From NCBI GenBank assembly GCA_025331435.1, contig JAIWNI010000018.1, forward strand, positions 356,860 to 420,859: a DNA stretch of 64,000 nucleotides. Reading direction: 5' to 3'. This document shows, in pieces, positions 58,776 to 64,000 of this stretch. How positions within the stretch are numbered: the first letter of the stretch is position 1; each line of letters opens with the position of its first letter. The stretch comes from Choanephora cucurbitarum. Taxonomy: Eukaryota; Mucoromycota; Mucoromycetes; Mucorales; Choanephoraceae. The position numbers and the translations under genes were made by a program. Below the pieces are notes generated by a model. It was not told the origin of the DNA. It made no database searches and worked only from the letters and a program-made list of their open reading frames with translations.

Positions 58776-60560
58776 ATGGCACGAAAAAAAAGACCATACA
58801 GTACTTTCTTTACAAGCGAAGGTCTCAGAAGGTCAATACTAGTATCTGAAAGCTTTCAAATGAATGCAGAATTGCCCTACTTTCTGTGTTGTAATCATGA
58901 CCAACAAAGACTAAGCTTCTTTCAATATGATGATACACTATTCCAATGCTCAATTGACGTCTACAATCACAAAGACGGTAAGTTTGATTTCTTTTTCGAT
59001 ACGGTAAGCATGTAAAAGAACCAAGTTGATATTCGCGCACAATATTACTAATATGCTTGGCTTTAGACATGTAAGGTTGTTAGGTATAAAGCCGAACAAA
59101 CCCAAGGAGACAATAGCTCTTTTTAAAAAAGGAAACAACCACCAGCAATCTGCCAGAATCGACGCAGCAGCAGATCATGTTGCAATCTGAAAAAGATAAA
59201 AAGGTCCTTAAGAATGAAATTGCCGCCTTTCAAAAAGAATTGGACAATCTATTTTTTGACTAGAAGCAACCTTATAAGGCATACAATGATGGCAACTTTG
59301 GTATTGAAGTAGCCAGGCACTATTGGAAAAATCCATTCTCACAAACCTGCTGCTGTTCAATCAAACACTTTTGCAACTCAAGCCCAATCAACTAAACCAT
59401 CAAGGTCGTGCATTCCTTCTGAAGATTATGAAGCTGATTTTTGTAGATGTTTACCAAACATCACTGGCAATGCAGTTAATACGATCAATGGGTGCTCAGT
59501 CTGTATAGCAAGAACAGCTGGTGACTATACCTAGCACTCTTCAAGAGAAAGTATCAGTTGAATTTTCGAAAGGAGATAGCTCAGCCCATTCAATTACTCA
59601 AAGAATAAAGACAAAAGAGTTGTTTAGCTGCTAAAGAATGCAAGCGTTACTTGTCTAATCAATGATTCAGTTTGTACGTTCTGCGTAGAGCTTTCACTAT
59701 GCCTACAAATGACAAGGGAAAGTAAAAAGAATAAATGACTCTAAGACATATTCAGCAAACAAGGTACTATAATTAAGTCTGAAGATGCAAGCCTTAATCC
59801 ATATCCTCGATAAATCTCTTTAAATTTCATTTTTCTGGCACGGATAACGATACTATAAGAATGTCAGAGTTGGTACCTGCACCAATTAAAAGATACGTTT
59901 GCTACTTGAACCTCCACAGCCGATTCACTACTTTGGCTTAGAAAAATGAACAAGAATTCCAATCATTGCCTGAAGTGAAGACAGTCTCTGCTGAAGATAT
60001 CAATTCTGTAATTAAAGACTTTCGTTGCAGACATAAGTTATCGTTGCCGAAGAAAAAATAGTCCGTTGAAGCAAAAGCAGCACCGTCACGTCAAAATTTC
60101 ACTACTGTCAAGAATGAAGAAGGCATTTGAAATGGGTGCAGGTGTATGAAAGATAACAAAAGTGTGTTGAGAAGCTTTTGCCAGATTCCCAAGATAAAGC
60201 AGGGTTGCGCGAAAAGAGAAACGCTTATGAAGAAGTCAAAAGACCGCATAAGTGCTTAAGAATGTCTTTGGCTGAACCTTAAGGTAGAAAAAATTAAAGA
60301 ATGGAAAGGGAAGCAGAAGGCAAAACCTCAGTCACTCCAGAAGCAACTGAGTATGACGATTGATGGCAGAGGCATGGGTGTTGGCTCCAGGATCAAACAA
60401 CACTTGGGCTATGGTGGTACTTGAAAACAAGATAATTATGCCTGCTACACAGCAGTTAGCATTGCCAATGAGAATAACACTTCGCAAGCCTATGCCTGTT
60501 GCTTCCATACACCTTGAGCCTTGAATACCCATCTGTTGGGAATGGTCATGGCGTAATTGG
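58776..60560 (+). pseudogene. Decayed retroelement-like or repeat-family coding region
   Basis: Plus-strand fragments read like one or two former proteins. From ATG 58776: MARKKRPYSTFFTSEGLRRS, LPYFLCCNHDQQRLSFFQYD, up to a GTAAGT donor near 58979. From about 59125: SNLPESTQQQIMLQSEKDKK, LKNEIAAFQKELDNLFFD, TAG, then KQPYKAYNDGNFGIEVARHY, and in another frame HKPAAVQSNTFATQAQ and IPSEDYEADFCRCLPNITG. From 60364: MAEAWVLAPGSNNTWAMVVL and KPMPVASIHLEP, then a stop. The helix plus Cys/His fragments would suit a gag-like or ORF1-like protein, but there is no readable reverse transcriptase here. I cannot name the element. Confidence 0.4.
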
Positions 60561-61927
60561 GCGTGGCAAACTGTCTGCTTTGGCTATTGTCATTTCTGAG
60601 ACAACAATTTCGATCTTCTAAGAAACTCCCTCTGCTTCATCAAGGATTACAAACCGTTCTAGTATTGATTCAAATAGCAAGACAGCATCCTTTTTGTACA
60701 AAAAGCAATGTATTGGCTGCATGCGAAGTGTGATAGTCGACTCAAGTAAGTTTTTTATGGTCATTTAGATGTGTCGAGGGCGGCAAGCCTTAGAATAAGA
60801 ATCGTACATATGATTAGGAAGTTGCCTTACAAGTGGTTGGTAGATATCAGCGGAAGCCGAAGAGATTGTTTTTAGAAAAGAATAAAGATAAAGATTCATT
60901 GTTATCTAAGGAAGCTATAAAGGTTTCTCCGAGTTTTATGCTTATTGACTAATTCGTCACATGAATAGACTCATGAATGTTCTTAATTAGTATCTAATGC
61001 TTACTTTTACAAAACAGTGAGCTTAAATTCTACACTGTAGCTCTATTAGATCTTGACAGTTTTTAACAACTATATAAGGATCCTTGCCAAAGAAAACCAA
61101 TTGGCTTAAGCTAACTAGTATCAATAAAAACTATATTGTTGGGCACATTGATCCCTAGAATTAAGAATACAATCATGTTTAAGCAACATTACGATTTTTT
61201 CAATGAAATAAAAAAGTAAATAGTAAAGAAAGCACAGGTAAACATATCAGCAATAATCACATATCGTATGCATAAGAGAGTTTGTATCTGTAAAGGCTCA
61301 ACTTGGCGAATTAGATATCAAACTATTTGTATGACAAAACGACAAGTTTGACGCACAGATGTCAATGTGCTGCAGGAGATACAGAAATTAAACATAGTAT
61401 ATAGCAAATCAAGACCTCATCAAAATCTAACTTTTGTAGCAATAGAGTGAGACCTAACTATTTACAATCACTTTGTTATAATCCAAATCTAATGTAGAAA
61501 GCAGGCCCAATACAATAAAGGACAGGAGAAGGTGAAGCAGACTTTGTCCAGGACAACCAAAGCAAAACGTAAATAAATACTATCATCGAGTTTCTTTATA
61601 TGTCTCTGGCTTTATCTATTTTTTTTTGTTTAGTTCTAAAGCTTATCAGCAAGAACTGATTGTTGATTCGTGTGTGCGGTTTGTTTGTACATATATGTAT
61701 ATATTCACAAGCGAAAATCACATCAGACGATAATTTGCTTCGGGTAGAGGATGATTTACTTATGACTTTATAAAATATCAACCTATCGCACAGCACTCTA
61801 TATGTATCCTCCTTTTTCAATACTCCCCCCTGACTCCTTTTGACTCATGATTTTGCTCATATTTATTTCTACCCAGATTATTATCTTTTTTCCTTTCCTT
61901 TTTGCCCAAAAAAAACTACTATTCTGT
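60561..61927. other. Intergenic, upstream of the DUF202 gene
   Basis: The first ~200 bases may continue the decayed region above. The rest is AT-rich; a short pyrimidine-rich leader precedes the DUF202 gene. Confidence 0.35.
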
Positions 61928-62710
61928 ATGATGTCTGAGTCAAGCTCGATATTAGCCTGTTCTAAAACACAATCAAACTATACTGCTATTGTGTCAAATC
62001 AAGTACTCTCTAATGATAAAAAGAATAATCAAAAAATTCGCTTACATCAAGCACCGCGAAGCAAAACCAACGATCCAACTATGTTATGCTCATTCTCAGA
62101 GGCAACAGTCAAGAATATGGATCCAGCTACTGTTTGGAGTTTGAACTTTTCATTAGCCAAATGGTCAACTTCTTTGTATCTAGAAAACAAGGCGTCTGTA
62201 GCTCGTGATCATTTAGGTAACAATAGAGAAAGCAGTTTAGCCACAGTAATGTTTATTCATACATGCATACCAAATCAGCAAACGAACGTACTTTTTTGGC
62301 ATGGATACGAACAAGTCTATCAATCATATCAGTTGGTATAGGTAAGAAGATAGAAAGAACAGTCAAACAGAACAAAAGGAAGAGACCTGCATGACCCAAA
62401 ACTTTAATTTCTCCTAATTTTGTTAGGTATCACGCAACTTTTTCATTTAAACAAGGACCAGTTGAATCATAGTCAACTTCTATCAACATGGAAACAGTCT
62501 ATTGATAGTGGGAAACTGATTGGTTTGGCTTTTATAGCAATCGGTATAAGCTACATTTTTTTTGCTTTTATTCGCTACTTTCATTCACAAACAGCCATGA
62601 CAAAAGGGTGCTTTCCTGCTAGTCGAGGAATCGTTATCATTACTACATTAAGTACGCTGTTTTTACTGGTCACCGTCTTTATTGCAATTTTGTTTCAGAA
62701 GCAAGGATAA
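61928..62710 (+). CDS. DUF202 family membrane protein (three exons)
   Basis: Exons 61928-62216, 62279-62341 and 62427-62710 give 211 residues. The first join rebuilds the DUF202 core: RDHL, then ANERTFLAWIRTSLSIISVG, then ITQLFHLNKDQ. Three membrane helices follow the family plan: IRTSLSIISVGIGITQLF, LIGLAFIAIGISYIFFAFI, then the loop RYFHSQTAMTKGCFPASRG typical of fungal members, and IVIITTLSTLFLLVTVFIAI. The N-terminal ~90 residues are polar. DUF202 domains also occur at the C-terminus of vacuolar transporter chaperone (VTC) polyphosphate proteins; this stand-alone type is of unknown function, likely in vacuole, ER or plasma membrane. I chose MMSES at 61928; an in-frame ATG at 61847 would add 27 mostly hydrophobic residues and is less likely. 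Confidence 0.82.
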
Positions 62711-63504
62711 CGATTGAGAAAGAGTCTTCTTTTAGTTGCAAAGCATTATATAGCGTCAATGATATGAGCGAGTTCTCTTTGCAGAAAATTCATACAGTTG
62801 AAACCTAAGGGAAGCAATAGACAAAGAGCTTTGTGTAAATTATTTTGCATGTGCTGTGCACATAGTTTTGTTTTAGTGATTTCTAGAAATAAAAAAAGTG
62901 AGTAAAAAAGTCAACAAAGGATTTGTGTTGCTACGGTTTGTCTTTCTCTTTGCAGCTTGCATTATAACACAACAGCCATAAGCTACTATTCTAAAGAATC
63001 TAAGGAAATAAACTAACAATATGATTTGGTTAAGGATTTATTCATTGCATTTATCAAATTACTGTTGCTTTAATTTGTAAAAAATAAAGTACAAATAAGA
63101 TGTACGATTTGTATGCCAATGAAACCTTAAAACTATTATGTATTTTACTTTTATGGCTTCAATTCTGGTTAAGCATCTATGCCATTTTGTTTTCTTGATG
63201 TCGTGTTGTTCAATTAGTTGAAGAATTTCAAAAAAGTTTCATTAAAGGATAACTTTGTTTAGGTTATATACCTGTCATTCAAAAAAGGCTTTTCCTATAA
63301 CTGTTTGCTATCAAAAACATCCCCAAATGAGTTAGCAGATTTGCTACTCTTTATGTGTGTTGACTCTTATAAGTATTGATAATAAAAAGTTTTATTTTAT
63401 TGCCTGTCTAAGCAACCACTAACAGGACGTTCGATGCTTTATTATACAACTTAAACTTGACTTTGGCTACACGCACTCCAGAGTATATATAAAATAAAAT
63501 AATT
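62711..63504. other. Intergenic, nothing recognised
   Basis: AT-rich spacer between the DUF202 gene and the tRNA gene. A/T-rich runs just below 63504 on the plus strand give T-runs downstream of the minus-strand tRNA and could serve as polymerase III terminator. Confidence 0.4.
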
Positions 63505-63576
63505 AGCATCTCTCCGTTTCGATCGGAGGACCTCAGGGTTATGAGCCCTGCGCGCTTCCTGCTGCGCCAAGATGCT
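63505..63576 (-). tRNA. Initiator tRNA-Met (CAT)
   Basis: Minus-strand cloverleaf of 72 nt without intron: acceptor AGCATCT pairs with AGATGCT, D arm GCGC...GCGC, anticodon stem CAGGG/CCCTG around loop CTCATAA (anticodon CAT, plus-strand 63541-63543), T arm CTCCG/CGGAG with loop ATCGAAA. Three features mark it as an initiator: A1:T72 at the acceptor end, the GGG/CCC run at the base of the anticodon stem, and A at the T-loop positions 54 and 60 (ATCGAAA instead of TTCGA). Elongator tRNA-Met genes lack these. Confidence 0.95.
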
Positions 63577-64000
63577 TCAGATATTTTGACGTGTGTCTGA
63601 TTTGTTGTTGTGTCGCTTTTCGGTACTCTGTATGTGTCAAAGATACTTTGTAGTTGTAGTATGATTGTGAGAAGGTATAGAAGTTGATCTGTTGTTATGA
63701 TGATGAGTAGCTGTCTTTTGGTGCAAGTCTGGATTGTGTTACTCTGGTTGATAGAGTAATAGCTAGCTACAGTTGTCGCTGTTTGAAGTGCTCAAGTTGA
63801 TATCGGTGTTTGATCTCTCTTTCCTTTGTCTATGATTGTTGTATACCTTACATTTTGTTATCTTGAATTGGTAACACACTCTGTCATTGTTTCCGTTCCG
63901 TTCTTCCTGGTTGTCCTGATTGTACTCTGTATTTTTGGTTTATAGTTATTTTATTTTATCTTATTCTGTATTTTATTTGTTTTCTTTGTATTTTTCTATA
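63577..64000. other. T/G-rich flank upstream of the tRNA gene
   Basis: No gene. The plus strand is strongly enriched in T and G with few A and C runs to the end of the window, unlike the rest of the intergenic DNA. It lies directly on the 5' side of the tRNA. Confidence 0.4.

Noticed and set aside
61847..61927. Upstream ATG extending the DUF202 protein by 27 residues
   Set aside because: The extra stretch is low-complexity T-rich sequence typical of leaders here and the conserved domain does not need it; kept only as an alternative start.
1..64000. CRISPR arrays, operons, bacterial-type promoters or a biosynthetic cluster
   Set aside because: No regularly spaced direct repeats were seen, genes have introns and individual promoters, and the neighbouring functions are unrelated housekeeping genes.

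Overview
This is a 64 kb piece of a fungal nuclear chromosome, most likely from the Mucorales (Mucoromycota). The base composition is AT-rich. Protein genes have short GT-AG introns, mostly 50-80 nt, and T-rich leaders before the ATG. Elongation factor 3 (fungal) and a full TRA1 gene are present. Several repeated-looking, half-decayed hypothetical families resemble those I associate with mucoralean genomes. I cannot assign a genus. I see nothing of bacterial, organellar or phage type.

Layout. 1-5.2 kb: a five-exon PIG-P (GPI anchor) gene and a small hypothetical gene that looks frameshifted. 5.3-6.1 kb: a decayed hypothetical gene. 6.75-7.8 kb: glutamine synthetase behind a promoter with GATA sites. 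8.1-9.8 kb (minus): a three-exon MFS-type transporter. 10.1-11.6 kb (minus): a large lineage-type hypothetical protein with a tubby-like looking C-terminus. 13.5-14.7 kb (minus): ribosomal protein S3 in four exons. 16.0 kb: a 71-residue coiled-coil protein. 17.6-20.7 kb: intronless eEF3. 20.9-22.0 kb (minus): a LACTB2-type metallo-beta-lactamase-fold hydrolase. 22-28.2 kb: a transposon-rich stretch with an internally deleted Tc1/mariner copy, a frameshifted repeat-family gene with a possible PD-(D/E)XK core, and a second Tc1 transposase relic. 28.9-30.25 kb (minus): lipoyl synthase. 30.3-43.8 kb: gene-poor, holding two inverted-repeat elements, a 50-residue Cys-rich small protein with its own TATA box, an 88-residue two-exon gene and several decayed genes. 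43.9-44.1 kb: a B12D/NDUFA4-like complex I or complex IV protein. 44.3-56.6 kb (minus): TRA1, 11 exons, predicted 3,886 residues. 57-60.8 kb: decayed coding sequence. 61.9-62.7 kb: a three-exon DUF202 membrane protein. 63.5 kb: an initiator tRNA-Met.

The intact genes are ordinary housekeeping genes (nitrogen assimilation, translation, GPI anchors, lipoate, transcription coactivator, respiration) and do not form a cluster with one shared job. I found no clear novel system. The best leads are the 314 bp near-perfect inverted repeat about 350 bp upstream of the lipoyl synthase start (a potential hairpin RNA source in a lineage with active RNAi), a small MITE-like family sharing one terminal motif at three loci, and the decayed lineage-specific families, one with a nuclease-like D...E-V-K core. 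All exon joins were deduced by eye from reading frame, splice consensus and remembered family patterns; no search was run.
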